64,000 bases of DNA from Alkalibacterium thalassium (lineage in GTDB: Bacteria > Bacillota > Bacilli > Lactobacillales > Carnobacteriaceae_A): assembly GCF_900101165.1 (NCBI RefSeq), contig NZ_FNFK01000003.1, forward strand, positions 1 to 64,000. The letters are read 5' to 3'. Of this stretch, positions 27,097 to 35,151 are shown in pieces. The notes under the pieces were generated by a model. That model saw nothing but the letters and a program-made list of their open reading frames with translations. It did no database searches and was not told the origin of the DNA. The number at the start of each line of letters is the position of its first letter. Within the stretch, counting starts at the first letter, position 1. The translations under genes and the position numbers were made by a program.

Positions 27097-27528
27097 CTAA
27101 AAGCCAAAGTCGATCATTTCTTCCGCTATTTCTTCAAAAGACTGGTCAGCATCTTGAGAAAATGCTTCCCACTTCTCTTCACTCCAGATTTCAATCCTTT
27201 CTGATACACCAATGATATAGCAGGTCTTTTCCAGTACTGCATGATTGATCAGCGGACTCGGAAGGTTGATACGTCCTTGCTTATCCAGTGAACATTCAGT
27301 TGCAGCTGAATAAAGAAACCGTGTGAAGGTTCTTGATTCTTTCTTTGCCAGGGGAAGTTGCTTTAATTTATTTTCCAGCAAGGTCCATTCCTGCATGGGA
27401 TAGCCAAAAAGGCAGCCATCCAGGCCACGGGTCACAATGAAACGCTCTCCCAGATCCTCACGGAACTTGGATGGGATGATCAGCCGACCTTTTGCATCAA
27501 TATTATGCTTATATTCGCCTAATAACAT
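27097..27528 (-). CDS. mraZ: Transcriptional regulator MraZ
   Basis: MraZ is a ring-forming DNA-binding protein with two AbrB-like SpoVT domains that represses the dcw operon. Both halves show the family motif: D-A-K-G-R-L-I-I-P (about residues 12-20) and D-K-Q-G-R-I-N-L-P (about 83-91). The frame can be opened at 27549, but the ATG at 27528 gives the standard M-L-x-G-E-Y-x-H-x-I-D start and 143 residues. It is the first gene of the operon, and GTGG repeats just upstream are its probable operator. Confidence 0.97.
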   Translation of the reverse strand: MLLGEYKHNIDAKGRLIIPSKFREDLGERFIVTRGLDGCLFGYPMQEWTLLENKLKQLPLAKKESRTFTRFLYSAATECSLDKQGRINLPSPLINHAVLEKTCYIIGVSERIEIWSEEKWEAFSQDADQSFEEIAEEMIDFGF

Positions 27529-27542
27529 TTCACTGCCCCCTC

Positions 27543-27590
27543 TCCCCACTTATAAGGCTAAGTCTACCACAATCCCCCACTTTCTACCAC
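27543..27590 (-). promoter_or_regulatory. Putative MraZ operator: three GTGG repeats at 10-bp spacing
   Basis: On the minus strand GTGG occurs at 27587-27590, 27577-27580 and 27567-27570, and again at 27546-27549. Two of the repeats belong to an 8-base GTGGTAGA copy 20 bases apart. MraZ rings bind GTGG/TGGG-type repeats with 10-bp period, and these lie between the -10 and the mraZ start. Confidence 0.7.
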
Positions 27591-27593
27591 ATC

Positions 27594-27620
27594 ATTATAC
27601 AAATAAAACACAATTGTAAA
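27594..27620 (-). promoter_or_regulatory. Promoter of the mraZ-led dcw operon
   Basis: On the minus strand a perfect TATAAT (27594-27599) is preceded at about 16 bases by TTTTAC. The transcript would begin near 27587, within the GTGG repeats. Confidence 0.7.
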
Positions 27621-27631
27621 ATAAAACTGGC

Positions 27632-27684
27632 AAAAAAAAAAAGCATCCGGAAAATATGACTGCCGTCATACTCTCGGATGCTTT
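27632..27684 (-). terminator. Terminator of the DUF3397 gene
   Basis: On the minus strand AAAGCATCCG pairs with CGGATGCTTT, with an inner TATGAC/GTCATA stem, then at least nine T. It isolates the dcw operon from upstream transcription. Confidence 0.92.
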
Positions 27685-27706
27685 GAGCTATTCTCTAAGT
27701 TGATAC

Positions 27707-28087
27707 TTAAATAATGGCCAGATAAGTAATGAAGATGCCTATTGCAATATACCCAGTAAGAAGAATTAGGAACACATATCTCCACCAGATCCTGAAGAAA
27801 AAGTAAATGTTCAGTTCTTCTTTAACGAACGTTCTGAATGTGGCGATGATAATCCCCGTTAGAGACAGGACAATAATAATGTACGGAATGAAATTGATTT
27901 CAAAGTAAAGCTTCCCTAAAAAAAATAATAAAATCAGCATGTAAGGGATTAGCAGATCCACTACTTTGACGGGAATATTTACCAACCTGAACTGGCGGTT
28001 TATCTTTTTTGAAAACAGCAGGATAATGATTGGCAAAATATAAAATATAATTATAATCAAATCGACTGAACCATCAATGATGTCCAC
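27707..28087 (-). CDS. DUF3397 membrane protein
   Basis: This 126-residue protein belongs, by position and topology, to the DUF3397 family found just before mraZ in Lactobacillales. Four membrane segments can be seen (about residues 5-25, 43-62, 66-86 and 100-124), with the F-F-R-I-W-W-R sequence before the last one. The frame starts with GTG preceded by GGATAGGA, a weak ribosome binding site. It appears to be transcribed from somewhere between rpmF and 28087 and ends in a strong terminator. The function is unknown; closeness to mraZ suggests envelope biology, but this is only context. Confidence 0.8.
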   Translation of the reverse strand: MDIIDGSVDLIIIIFYILPIIILLFSKKINRQFRLVNIPVKVVDLLIPYMLILLFFLGKLYFEINFIPYIIIVLSLTGIIIATFRTFVKEELNIYFFFRIWWRYVFLILLTGYIAIGIFITYLAII

Positions 28088-28116
28088 TTCCTATCCATTC
28101 ATACGATTAACTATCA

Positions 28117-28156
28117 GAAAAAGCGTTCATGAGTTAACCCATAAACGCTTTTTTCT
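28117..28156 (-). terminator. Terminator of yceD-rpmF
   Basis: On the minus strand AAAAAGCGTT pairs with AACGCTTTTT (inner CAT/ATG pairs), followed by a T-run. It starts about 35 bases behind the rpmF stop. Confidence 0.85.
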
Positions 28157-28190
28157 AAACTCTATATTGAGTCGATCGTGTATGCTACGA

Positions 28191-28370
28191 TTAACTTTCT
28201 TTGCTTACTACCTCTTTACCTGCGTAAAATCCGCAAGATGGGCATACATGGTGGTTACGCTTCACTTCACCACAGTTTGGACAATCACTCATGTTTGGAA
28301 GGTCCAATTTGATATGAGTACGTCTTTTTGCTTTTCTGCTAGTAGATGTTCTTCTTTTAGGTACTGCCAT
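28191..28370 (-). CDS. rpmF: 50S ribosomal protein L32
   Basis: L32 is a small protein of the 50S subunit. The 59 residues begin M-A-V-P-K-R-R-T-S and contain a zinc ribbon with two C-x-x-C pairs (C-P-N-C near residue 29 and C-P-S-C near 42), so this is the zinc-containing form. The start at 28370 follows a nearly perfect AAGGAGGTG; a longer frame to 28412 is spurious. It forms the conserved yceD-rpmF pair, with yceD 45 bases upstream. Confidence 0.98.
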   Translation of the reverse strand: MAVPKRRTSTSRKAKRRTHIKLDLPNMSDCPNCGEVKRNHHVCPSCGFYAGKEVVSKES

Positions 28371-28415
28371 TTTCCAACACACCTCCTTAAAAGGATTCGA
28401 TTCCTGATTCAAATA

Positions 28416-28979
28416 CTACTCATTGTCCTCTTTGAACAGATCTTTCAATGCGGCAAATCGGGGATCACCCTCACCATCATCAGCCAATCCTGGATGATCG
28501 TTATGGTCTTCCTCATCAATAACATGCCAGTCTTTTCCACTGGGCATCATGCCAGATTGACGCTCGTCCTCGGTAAAAACCTGAGTAGGTTTATTAGTTA
28601 AAATAGTATCTTCGATCGGTTTCTGCAAATCAAGAATGTCTTCAGATAATTCCTCGACCAGTTCATCCTCTGTAAATGATTCCAGTGATACAGATGATAG
28701 TGCCGGCAGATAAATTTCAGAAAATGGGATAGTCAACTGAACCTTGACGGGTTCCAGTGAACGTGACGAAGGCATTGTGAGAACCGTATCGAGTACGAGA
28801 TCCACATAATAAACTTCATTTTTTTCATTTTCCAGTGTCCCTCTAATCTGTATTGGCTCAGCATAAAGGATTTCATTATCTCTATTTTTCAGTGATTCTG
28901 AGAAATCGACTGTCCCATCCAGTTTTAATGGCTGGTACTGATATCTTTTTAATTCGTTTAATGCCCATTTAGTTTTCAA
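28416..28979 (-). CDS. yceD: YceD family protein (DUF177)
   Basis: YceD/YlbN proteins are encoded beside rpmF in most bacteria; a role in 23S rRNA processing or accumulation has been shown for plant and E. coli relatives. The DUF177 motif region lies around residues 85-125 (V-Q-L-T-I-P-F-S-E), and the C-terminal D-P-R-F-A-A-L-K-D-L-F signature is clear. The ORF can start at GTG (28988), but that codon lies in the ribosome binding site GAGGTGA; a TTG at 28979, 5 bases further, is the likelier start (187 residues). Confidence 0.9.
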   Translation of the reverse strand: MKTKWALNELKRYQYQPLKLDGTVDFSESLKNRDNEILYAEPIQIRGTLENEKNEVYYVDLVLDTVLTMPSSRSLEPVKVQLTIPFSEIYLPALSSVSLESFTEDELVEELSEDILDLQKPIEDTILTNKPTQVFTEDERQSGMMPSGKDWHVIDEEDHNDHPGLADDGEGDPRFAALKDLFKEDNE

Positions 28980-29078
28980 TGACTTCACCTCAGTGTTTGT
29001 CGGTTAGTTCTGCTAGGATAAAAAGCAGTCACTGCTGAGAACCTAGAGGGTAGACCTTGTACTTGGACAACAAAAATA

Positions 29079-29107
29079 ATTATACTATTTTAGTCCATTA
29101 TTGTCAA
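29079..29107 (-). promoter_or_regulatory. Consensus sigma-A promoter of yceD-rpmF
   Basis: On the minus strand TTGACA (29102-29107) and TATAAT (29079-29084) are separated by 17 bases: a 12/12 consensus promoter. The -35 lies in the last codons of tmcAL and the -10 directly behind its stop. Confidence 0.93.
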
Positions 29108-30290
29108 TAAAATTAATTGGTTTCGTATAAAAATCTTGATGATTTATCTGCTCTTTATCAGCTAGACGATAAATATGTCCAGCCTTGATGTCCTGCTCAA
29201 AATTGGGTGCTGTTCTTTTATTAAGATTGGAAACCAATTTGATCGACCATTCATTTTTGTGCTTGCCAATATAACCTCGACCTGCTTCTGTAAATCCAAG
29301 AAGACGCACAGCTTCAATTCTCTTTTCTGCCATGTTTATAGCCTGTTTAGTATTGTTCAATAATATATGACAGCAGATACGCTGCAGGGACACCCAGGTC
29401 AACTGCCTAGTCTTAACAGATTCGATAAACTCCTTCATTGATACTGCATCGCTGATTTTCTCTTTCAAGCGGTACTCCAGTCCCTTCTCCATCAGATAGA
29501 TCTGACTAAGGTCTTCAGTGCTTATCGCTGATAATCTGTAGTCAAGCAGACGAAACAGATTTTCCCATGATATAAGTGGGTGATTTTTCAGCACATCATA
29601 CATTTCGGCCGGTACAAATGTTTCGACAGCCGTAAAGGCTTCTCGCTTCTCAAGCAGCGTTCTTCTAATAGCTGTTGCACTGGCTATACTGAATGAACTG
29701 TCAAGTTCATCATCATGATAGTGGCTGTTTTTTCTGGGAACAGTTTGGATGGACATGTCGTATCCATTCCTTCTTATTTCTTTAGCATACGCAAAACCAA
29801 GCATGTTGTTTGGTTGAGTGAGATCAAGTGGAAACTGACTGAAATAAGTGTTGATCACATCACTGAAATTCTGGGCATACGTCTGTTTCTGCTGATGCGC
29901 CTGTCTGAACAAGTCGTCCAGTTCAGCCTCATTTTCTAGATACAGGTCCGCAGCTTCTCCAAAAGCCTGACTATTCCCACTCTCACTTCCAAAACTGATC
30001 AGATCACAACCCAGACAGTTAAGGACCGATACAGCCCCTTCAGCAAAAAAATCAGCCGGCTGAACACTAAAGTCAGTCGGCAGTTCCACAACGATATCTG
30101 CTCCATTCATCAGTGCAGCTCGGGCTCTTGACCATTTGTCAACGATTGCCGGTTCCCCTCTCTGAAGGAAATTACCACTCATTACAACAATAATAATATC
30201 AGCTTTTAATTTTTTTCTAGTCTCTTCAAGATGATACTGGTGTCCGTTATGAAACGGATTATATTCAGCAACGATCCCACACACTCTCAT
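29085..30290 (-). CDS. tmcAL: tRNA(Met) cytidine acetate ligase TmcAL
   Basis: TmcAL (YlbM) uses acetate and ATP to form N4-acetylcytidine at the wobble position of elongator tRNA-Met. The nucleotidyltransferase motif N-P-F-H-N-G-H is at residues 11-17, with V-M-S-G-N-F-L-Q-R-G-E-P-A (about 37-49) typical of the family. The length of 401 is normal. ATG follows GGTGACAGG, 9 bases behind yqeM, so it ends the long yqeG operon. A strong promoter for yceD overlaps its 3' end. Confidence 0.96.
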   Translation of the reverse strand: MRVCGIVAEYNPFHNGHQYHLEETRKKLKADIIIVVMSGNFLQRGEPAIVDKWSRARAALMNGADIVVELPTDFSVQPADFFAEGAVSVLNCLGCDLISFGSESGNSQAFGEAADLYLENEAELDDLFRQAHQQKQTYAQNFSDVINTYFSQFPLDLTQPNNMLGFAYAKEIRRNGYDMSIQTVPRKNSHYHDDELDSSFSIASATAIRRTLLEKREAFTAVETFVPAEMYDVLKNHPLISWENLFRLLDYRLSAISTEDLSQIYLMEKGLEYRLKEKISDAVSMKEFIESVKTRQLTWVSLQRICCHILLNNTKQAINMAEKRIEAVRLLGFTEAGRGYIGKHKNEWSIKLVSNLNKRTAPNFEQDIKAGHIYRLADKEQINHQDFYTKPINFIDNNGLK

Positions 30291-30299
30291 CCTGTCACC

Positions 30300-31022
30300 T
30301 TACTTTCTGACTTCGAAAAACCATCGTTCACTATCTGATTCGACCGTATCAGTAAAATCAGCTGTTAGGTCGACTGTTCTAAATCCTGCTTTCTTCAGCA
30401 GCTGTATATATACTTCAACAGGATAGGTACGTTCTGAATGGACTTCTTCAAATCGCTCATATCGGCCTTCATCTGTTTCTACAAAAAATGTCAAATGATG
30501 ATCGACTGACCCTTCATGCTCCCCTTCGTAACTGTCCCATAAAAAGACGATATCATCAACTTCTGCATGGAAGGAAAATTCCTGAAAGAGCTCCATTTTA
30601 TGAAGAGAATGTACATCGAATAAAAAGACCCCTTCATCAGAAAGAACCGAGTAGACTTCTTTAAAAACCTTAGCGAGAGATGCTTCATCTTCCATATAAC
30701 ACAGTGCATCACTGTAGCAGATGACACTATCATACTGAGGGAGCTCTGAGAGTTCTTTCATGTCCCCTTGAAGAAGAGGGAAAAAGACTTTGCTTTCAGT
30801 CTGCCTGTCGTAAGCCAGGCTTAGCATCTCTTCAGACAGATCAAGACCTGTCAGGTCATAACCCGACTCTTTGAGCATAATACCCAGGATTCCTGTTCCA
30901 CAGCCCAGCTCAAGCATTGTCCGATTCTCTGATACATGTTTTTTAGTATACTCCAGCCACTTGCCATACAGACTATCGTCCATGAGCTGATCGTATACTT
31001 TAGCAAACCAGTTGTAGCTCAT
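30300..31022 (-). CDS. yqeM: Class I SAM-dependent methyltransferase (YqeM)
   Basis: This predicted methyltransferase is the YqeM member of the conserved yqe operon; substrate unknown. SAM-binding motif I, L-E-L-G-C-G-T-G, is at residues 39-46, the acidic end of strand 2 in G-L-D-L-S at about 58-62, and motif II-like Q-G-D-M near 84. The 240-residue length and N-terminal W-F-A-K-V-Y-D-Q-L-M-D fit the family. Its ATG overlaps the rsfS stop (TAATG), indicating coupling. Placement with rsfS suggests translation-related methylation, which is only contextual. Confidence 0.9.
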   Translation of the reverse strand: MSYNWFAKVYDQLMDDSLYGKWLEYTKKHVSENRTMLELGCGTGILGIMLKESGYDLTGLDLSEEMLSLAYDRQTESKVFFPLLQGDMKELSELPQYDSVICYSDALCYMEDEASLAKVFKEVYSVLSDEGVFLFDVHSLHKMELFQEFSFHAEVDDIVFLWDSYEGEHEGSVDHHLTFFVETDEGRYERFEEVHSERTYPVEVYIQLLKKAGFRTVDLTADFTDTVESDSERWFFEVRK

Positions 31023-31381
31023 TAGCTCAGCCAGCCGCTGACGTCGACCCGCTCAGCATCAGACCAAAGTCTCTCCAGTTTGTAAAACTCTCGCTCTTCT
31101 TCATTAAATAGATGTATGATTACATCTCCTAAGTCAATCAGGATCCATTTCCCCTGGTCCTTACCTTCCACTCGTTTAACAGGCTGCTGATTCTTTTCAG
31201 CCGCCTCCAGTATACTTTGGGCAATTGCATCAAGCTGACGATTGTTGTTGGCGTGCATGATTACAAAATAGTCTGCTAGAAGTGATACTTCTTTCATATC
31301 CAATGCCAGTATTTCCTGAGCCAATTTATCATCAGCTGATTTTACTACATACTCTAATAGTTCAATAGACGAACGGGTCAT
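31022..31381 (-). CDS. rsfS: Ribosomal silencing factor RsfS
   Basis: RsfS binds L14 on the large subunit and blocks subunit joining when nutrients are low; it also helps assembly. The 119-residue protein shows the DUF143 core: A-D-Y-F-V-I-M-H-A-N-N (about residues 36-46), G-x-x-x-G-x-W-I-L-I-D-L-G-D-V-I-I-H-L-F (about 75-93) and the following R-E-F-Y-K-L-E-R-L-W. GGAGGAGCAAG before the ATG lies within the yqeK 3' end. Overlaps on both sides show tight operon structure. Confidence 0.96.
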   Translation of the reverse strand: MTRSSIELLEYVVKSADDKLAQEILALDMKEVSLLADYFVIMHANNNRQLDAIAQSILEAAEKNQQPVKRVEGKDQGKWILIDLGDVIIHLFNEEEREFYKLERLWSDAERVDVSGWLS

Positions 31382-31994
31382 CTTGCTCCTCCTTATTTTT
31401 TACGCCCCAGGCATTGTAGGTTTCGATTGCCTTCGGATATATTTTTGCCTTGCGTTTAATCAGATTTTTCAATGTGTACCTGGAAATGTAAGCTATCGTC
31501 GACTCAAGGTCGGTCTTTGAAAGCTGACGCGCTTCTTCCACACCATTGAAAGACCGGTTAGGTTCGATGAAATCTGCGATATAGATGATCTGCGCCACGA
31601 TATCCATTCGTGGTGAACCGATCGTATGGTATTTTATTGCATCCAGTATCTCTTCATCATCTAAATGATACTCATTTTTCATCAGAACAGCTCCAACCGG
31701 CCCGTGCCAGATATTACTTCCAAACTGAAGCATTTCCAGATCCAGATTTTCACTAATTATCAGATCACGCATTTCTTCATCCGGTTTTTCTTTAGCATAG
31801 TCATGAGCCAGCGCCGCTATACTGACTTTCTCCTTGTCAGCATTATAAATATCGGCTAGTTTCAATGCTGTTTTTTCAACTCTCAAGACGTGCTTGAACC
31901 GTCTTTTACTGAGCGTTTTTTCCATCAGTTCGATAAGTTCGGCTCTTGAAAGATCAAGGTAGTTCTGAGAATAAATCGGTTTGTTAGTTTTCAT
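31362..31994 (-). CDS. yqeK: YqeK, HD-domain hydrolase (diadenosine tetraphosphatase)
   Basis: YqeK-type HD proteins hydrolyse symmetrically Ap4A in Firmicutes. The metal-binding H-x-x-x-H-D arrangement is visible: R-R-F-K-H-V at about residues 32-37, A-L-A-H-D-Y-A-K at about 65-72, W-H-G-P at about 99-102 and the conserved K-Y-H-T-I-G-S-P-x-M near 126. The terminal I-A-D-F-I-E-P-N-R motif is also present. The length of 210 is usual. It overlaps nadD by 11 bases and rsfS by 20. Confidence 0.93.
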   Translation of the reverse strand: MKTNKPIYSQNYLDLSRAELIELMEKTLSKRRFKHVLRVEKTALKLADIYNADKEKVSIAALAHDYAKEKPDEEMRDLIISENLDLEMLQFGSNIWHGPVGAVLMKNEYHLDDEEILDAIKYHTIGSPRMDIVAQIIYIADFIEPNRSFNGVEEARQLSKTDLESTIAYISRYTLKNLIKRKAKIYPKAIETYNAWGVKNKEEQDDPFVY

Positions 31995-32625
31995 CTTTAT
32001 ATAGTCCTTCGCTTTCGATATACTTCTCGGTTTCAGCCGTGACTAGATACTTGATCGAACACCCGTCTCTCACCTTCTGGCGGATCATACTCGAGCTGAT
32101 ATCCACATCAGGCACGTCCACCATGATCACAGGGTACGCGGACTCGGTCTGATAGTTGGGGCGGTTCACGGCAACAAACTGAACGAGCTGAATAAGTTCA
32201 TCTATTTTATGCCAGTTTGGCAGATCTTCGACCATATCTGCTCCTATGATAAAGTAGAATTCTGTATCCGGATGCTTCTCTTTAAGTAGTCTCATCGTAT
32301 CATAAGTGTAACTCTTGCCTTTTCTTTCTATTTCACTTAAATCGATGTCAAACTGGTCATTGTCTGACAGTGAACGTTCAAGCATGTTTACTCTGTGTAC
32401 ATGATCGATTGTCTGTTTCGACTGCTTATGAGGAGGTTCATATGATGGCATGAACAGGATAGTATCCAGGTCAAGCTGATCCCTCACATGTTCTGCTATG
32501 ATCAGATGCCCTAGATGAGGAGGATTAAAAGTCCCTCCAAGTATGCCGATTTTTTTATCAGGAATTGACTGTAATAGTTCAGTGAGCACTTCGGGTTCAA
32601 TGATTTTGGAAACGTTATGACTCAC
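31984..32625 (-). CDS. nadD: Nicotinate-nucleotide adenylyltransferase
   Basis: NadD converts nicotinate mononucleotide and ATP to deamido-NAD. The motif G-G-T-F-N-P-P-H-L-G-H is at about residues 30-40, and the I-S-S-S-M-I-R ATP motif near residue 180. The N terminus has about 20 extra residues compared with minimal forms, as in many Lactobacillales. The start is GTG, preceded by GCAGGTG. It belongs to the yqeG operon, between yhbY and yqeK, the order known from Bacillus. Confidence 0.96.
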   Translation of the reverse strand: MSHNVSKIIEPEVLTELLQSIPDKKIGILGGTFNPPHLGHLIIAEHVRDQLDLDTILFMPSYEPPHKQSKQTIDHVHRVNMLERSLSDNDQFDIDLSEIERKGKSYTYDTMRLLKEKHPDTEFYFIIGADMVEDLPNWHKIDELIQLVQFVAVNRPNYQTESAYPVIMVDVPDVDISSSMIRQKVRDGCSIKYLVTAETEKYIESEGLYKDEN

Positions 32626-32641
32626 TTGTTTACACCTGCCT

Positions 32642-32956
32642 TTAATTTGATCTTGGTAGTCTGGAAGAGAAGTGCTGATATTTTTCTTCTTCTGCCCGCT
32701 TGTACAGCACTAAAACTCTCCCTATCGTCTGAACGACAGTAATATCTGATTCTTCTTCGATTAGCTCTTTTGCCTCTTTGGTGGTCCAGTCAGTATTCTG
32801 CAGCAGCTGGACTTTCATCAGTTCTTTATTTTCTAGAGAATCTTCAAATTCTCTTATCATTTCAACAGTCAGCCCGTTTTTTCCAATCTGAAACAGGGGT
32901 GACATATCATGTGCTTCTGCTCTCAAGAAGCGTTTCTGCTTGCCTGTTAATTTCAT
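32642..32956 (-). CDS. yhbY: YhbY-type RNA-binding protein (YqeI)
   Basis: This is a CRM-domain protein associated with pre-50S particles. The 104 residues cover one CRM domain with the motifs L-T-G-K-Q-K-R-F-L-R-A, F-Q-I-G-K-N-G-L-T (about 22-30, the G-x-x-G-type loop) and the L-Q-N-T-D segment. Two adjacent ATG codons exist; the second has better distance from AGAAGGA. It is cotranscribed between yqeH and nadD. Confidence 0.93.
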   Translation of the reverse strand: MKLTGKQKRFLRAEAHDMSPLFQIGKNGLTVEMIREFEDSLENKELMKVQLLQNTDWTTKEAKELIEEESDITVVQTIGRVLVLYKRAEEEKYQHFSSRLPRSN

Positions 32957-32970
32957 CATTGTCCTTCTTT

Positions 32971-34095
32971 CTAAATTAATTGCTTTCTGATCAGTACGTC
33001 AACACCCTCAGGGGCCCATGCCGCAATCTTTGTATCTGCTTGATCGATGGAAATCCAGCCTAAGCCAGAGAATACAATATCAGAAGGCGCAGAGGTGACG
33101 AACTCGTATCGCTTCATACCGGTTATCCTACTATCCTTTGAAGGGGGAGTTAGCAGTTCCCCTTTCTGGCTGGAGTATAGCTCATCAGCTTTTTCAGTTT
33201 TCGTTCTGTGTATATACAAGTCGTTAGCAAAGTAACTGACAAATGGCTGCTTCTTATTACCGGAAATATAATCAAAGCGTGCCAGACCGGCAATGAAGAG
33301 CGTCTGATTTTCATTCAGTTGATAACTTTTCGGCTTAATTTCTTTTCTTGGTGTGATTTCCTTGATGTCTTTCGCTGATAGATAATACGACAGCTGACCA
33401 GGCTGGATCACTCCAGGGGTATCGACCAGCATCCGTTCGTCATCGAGAGGGATTTCAATTTTACCAAGTGTAGTACCTGGAAAATATGAAGTCGTCACGA
33501 CATCTGATTCATCTGTTGCCAGATTGATGATCTGATTTACTAGCGTGGATTTTCCGACATTAGTGGTTCCTACGATGTAGACATCTTTTCCTTTTCTTGC
33601 TTTTTCGATATGTCCCATCAGGTCCATAACATGCTCTTTACTGAGTGCACTGATCAGATGGACGCTATCCGGTCTGATTCCGACCAGGTGGGCCTGTTCA
33701 GTTATCCACTGTCTCATTTTAGAGTGCTTCAAGGACTTTGGCAGGAGATCGACTTTATTTCCTACAATCATCAATGGATTTTGTCCAGCAAATCTTTGTA
33801 TGCCCGATATAATACTTCCATTAAAGTCAAAAATGTCCACCAAGTTAACGATAAGCGCATCTTTTTGGCTTAATTCATGAAGCATATTAAGAAAATCATC
33901 GTCTGTCAACTCTACATCCTGAACCTCGTTGTAATGTCTCAGTCGAAAACATCGCTTACAATAGACAGCTTCATCTTGTGCTGCTTTTTCTAGAGTCTTA
34001 GTTGGTGCGAAACCGGATTTTGATTCATCTTTATCCTGGAGTTCTGCTCCACAGCCTATACAATGAAGCGAGTCATTTTGTTCTATTTCTGTCAT
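32971..34095 (-). CDS. yqeH: Ribosome biogenesis GTPase YqeH
   Basis: YqeH is a circularly permuted GTPase needed for 30S maturation. An N-terminal zinc finger, C-I-G-C and C-K-R-C (about residues 12-49), comes first. The G motifs appear in permuted order: N-K-V-D (G4, about 112-115), then G-x-x-N-V-G-K-S-T (G1, about 177-185) and D-T-P-G (G3, about 225). A C-terminal treble-clef-like NPR domain completes 374 residues. It overlaps yqeG by 23 bases. Confidence 0.97.
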   Translation of the reverse strand: MTEIEQNDSLHCIGCGAELQDKDESKSGFAPTKTLEKAAQDEAVYCKRCFRLRHYNEVQDVELTDDDFLNMLHELSQKDALIVNLVDIFDFNGSIISGIQRFAGQNPLMIVGNKVDLLPKSLKHSKMRQWITEQAHLVGIRPDSVHLISALSKEHVMDLMGHIEKARKGKDVYIVGTTNVGKSTLVNQIINLATDESDVVTTSYFPGTTLGKIEIPLDDERMLVDTPGVIQPGQLSYYLSAKDIKEITPRKEIKPKSYQLNENQTLFIAGLARFDYISGNKKQPFVSYFANDLYIHRTKTEKADELYSSQKGELLTPPSKDSRITGMKRYEFVTSAPSDIVFSGLGWISIDQADTKIAAWAPEGVDVLIRKQLI

Positions 34096-34618
34096 GTAAA
34101 CTTCCTCTCCATTTCATATCCGGGTCTTTCTCAATCAGATAATTCATGATTTTCAATTCCACGAACCGGTTCAGTCGGGTATTCCAGGCATCGGAGTCAA
34201 GAATAGGTTTCACGAGAACACTTCTGATACCTGCATGATTGGCTCCTTTTATATCGGTAATGATCTGATCTCCCACCATCATTACTTCACTTTTATCCAG
34301 TTTAAATTCCTTAAGGGCTTTTTTAAACCCCCGCTGGAAAGGTTTGAGGGCATTTGGAACAAATTCAAGATCAAGGATACCAGCCACTTTTCCCACTCTT
34401 TTTCGTGTATTATTAGACAGGATGATGACCTCAATATCATTTTCCTTCATCAGTTTAATCCATCCAATCGTTTCTTCCGTTGCCTCAGGATTGTTCCAGG
34501 CAATGAGCGTATTGTCCAGATCGGTTAGAACGGCTTTTATCCCCGCATTTTTTAACTGTTCAGGGGTGATCTGATAGATCGTTTCGACCATCCAAGTTGG
34601 CTTAAAACTATTAAGCAT
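34073..34618 (-). CDS. yqeG: YqeG, HAD-superfamily phosphatase
   Basis: YqeG is a HAD (subfamily IIIA) phosphatase that opens the conserved ribosome-assembly operon; substrate unknown. Motif I D-L-D-N-T-L is at about residues 35-40, motif II S-N-N near 70 and motif III K-P with G-D-Q-I-I-T-D near 115-122. A TTG-ATG pair starts the frame; the ATG at 34618 follows AGGAGGAAG (181 residues). A promoter lies just upstream, so this is the operon head. Confidence 0.94.
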   Translation of the reverse strand: MLNSFKPTWMVETIYQITPEQLKNAGIKAVLTDLDNTLIAWNNPEATEETIGWIKLMKENDIEVIILSNNTRKRVGKVAGILDLEFVPNALKPFQRGFKKALKEFKLDKSEVMMVGDQIITDIKGANHAGIRSVLVKPILDSDAWNTRLNRFVELKIMNYLIEKDPDMKWRGSLHDRNRTK

Positions 34619-34635
34619 CAACTTCCTCCTATTCT

Positions 34636-34664
34636 GTACTATCTTTTTTTACAAAGGGGTTCAA
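34636..34664 (-). promoter_or_regulatory. Promoter of the yqeG-tmcAL operon
   Basis: On the minus strand TTGAAC (34659-34664) and TAGTAC (34636-34641) are separated by 17 bases. The -10 is weak, but position fits the operon start. Confidence 0.55.
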
Positions 34665-34666
34665 TC

Positions 34667-34701
34667 TAAAAAAAAGGAAGCACACAAAGCACTTCCTTTT
34701 G
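34667..34701 (-). terminator. ykuJ terminator
   Basis: On the minus strand AAAAGGAAG pairs with CTTCCTTTT and eight T follow. It overlaps the yqeG promoter region. Confidence 0.85.
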
Positions 34702-34709
34702 TGCACTTC

Positions 34710-34961
34710 TTAGTCTTCTGTAGACGTTGTAGGTTGAACAAGTTCGAGTATTTCGACAGCAACATAATCAATATTATCAAACTCATAGGTCTGCTGGCTT
34801 GTACGGTCTTCAAGCTCGAACATATTGGATTTGCTGTCATATCTAACGATACACTGCTCCTTGCCGTCTCTTTCGAAACGTCTTACCTGCACCTCGTCAG
34901 ACTGATCTTCACGCATCGCATCCAAGCGACGGATAATTGGTATCAGTTGGGATGGTTTCAT
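34710..34961 (-). CDS. ykuJ: YkuJ family protein (DUF1797)
   Basis: The 83-residue protein matches YkuJ, a small cytoplasmic alpha/beta protein of unknown function in Firmicutes. The family pattern is visible: I-I-x-R-L-x-A-M at the N terminus, R-R-F-E-R-D-G, C-I-V-R-Y, and the C-terminal Y-E-F-D-N-I-D-x-V-A-V-E-I-L-E-L. An extended -10 (TGG-TAAAAT) lies upstream. It is monocistronic and divergent from the aminotransferase gene, an association also seen for ykuJ neighbours in Bacillus. No activity can be inferred. Confidence 0.9.
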   Translation of the reverse strand: MKPSQLIPIIRRLDAMREDQSDEVQVRRFERDGKEQCIVRYDSKSNMFELEDRTSQQTYEFDNIDYVAVEILELVQPTTSTED

Positions 34962-35091
34962 AGACTTTCCCCTTCCTACTTCTATTCTTCTTCACTCATC
35001 TATTTTACCAGAATTTGTTGTAAATTACAGTAATTGTCTCAGGTTTTACTAAATTCCCCGAAGTCCTCCCTCAACTATTTAAAAATCTCTC

Positions 35092-35120
35092 TTCAATTCT
35101 GTTTATTAAAACTGTATGAT
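35092..35120 (+). promoter_or_regulatory. Promoter of the aminotransferase gene
   Basis: TTCAAT (35092-35097) and TATGAT (35115-35120) are separated by 17 bases, 31 bases before the start codon. Confidence 0.75.
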
Positions 35121-35151
35121 AAACTAATAAGTAAAAAAAAGGATGATAATT

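Noticed and set aside
28077-28601. 174-residue plus-strand frame across rpmF and yceD
   Set aside because: It covers the certain L32 gene on the other strand and has no start signals.
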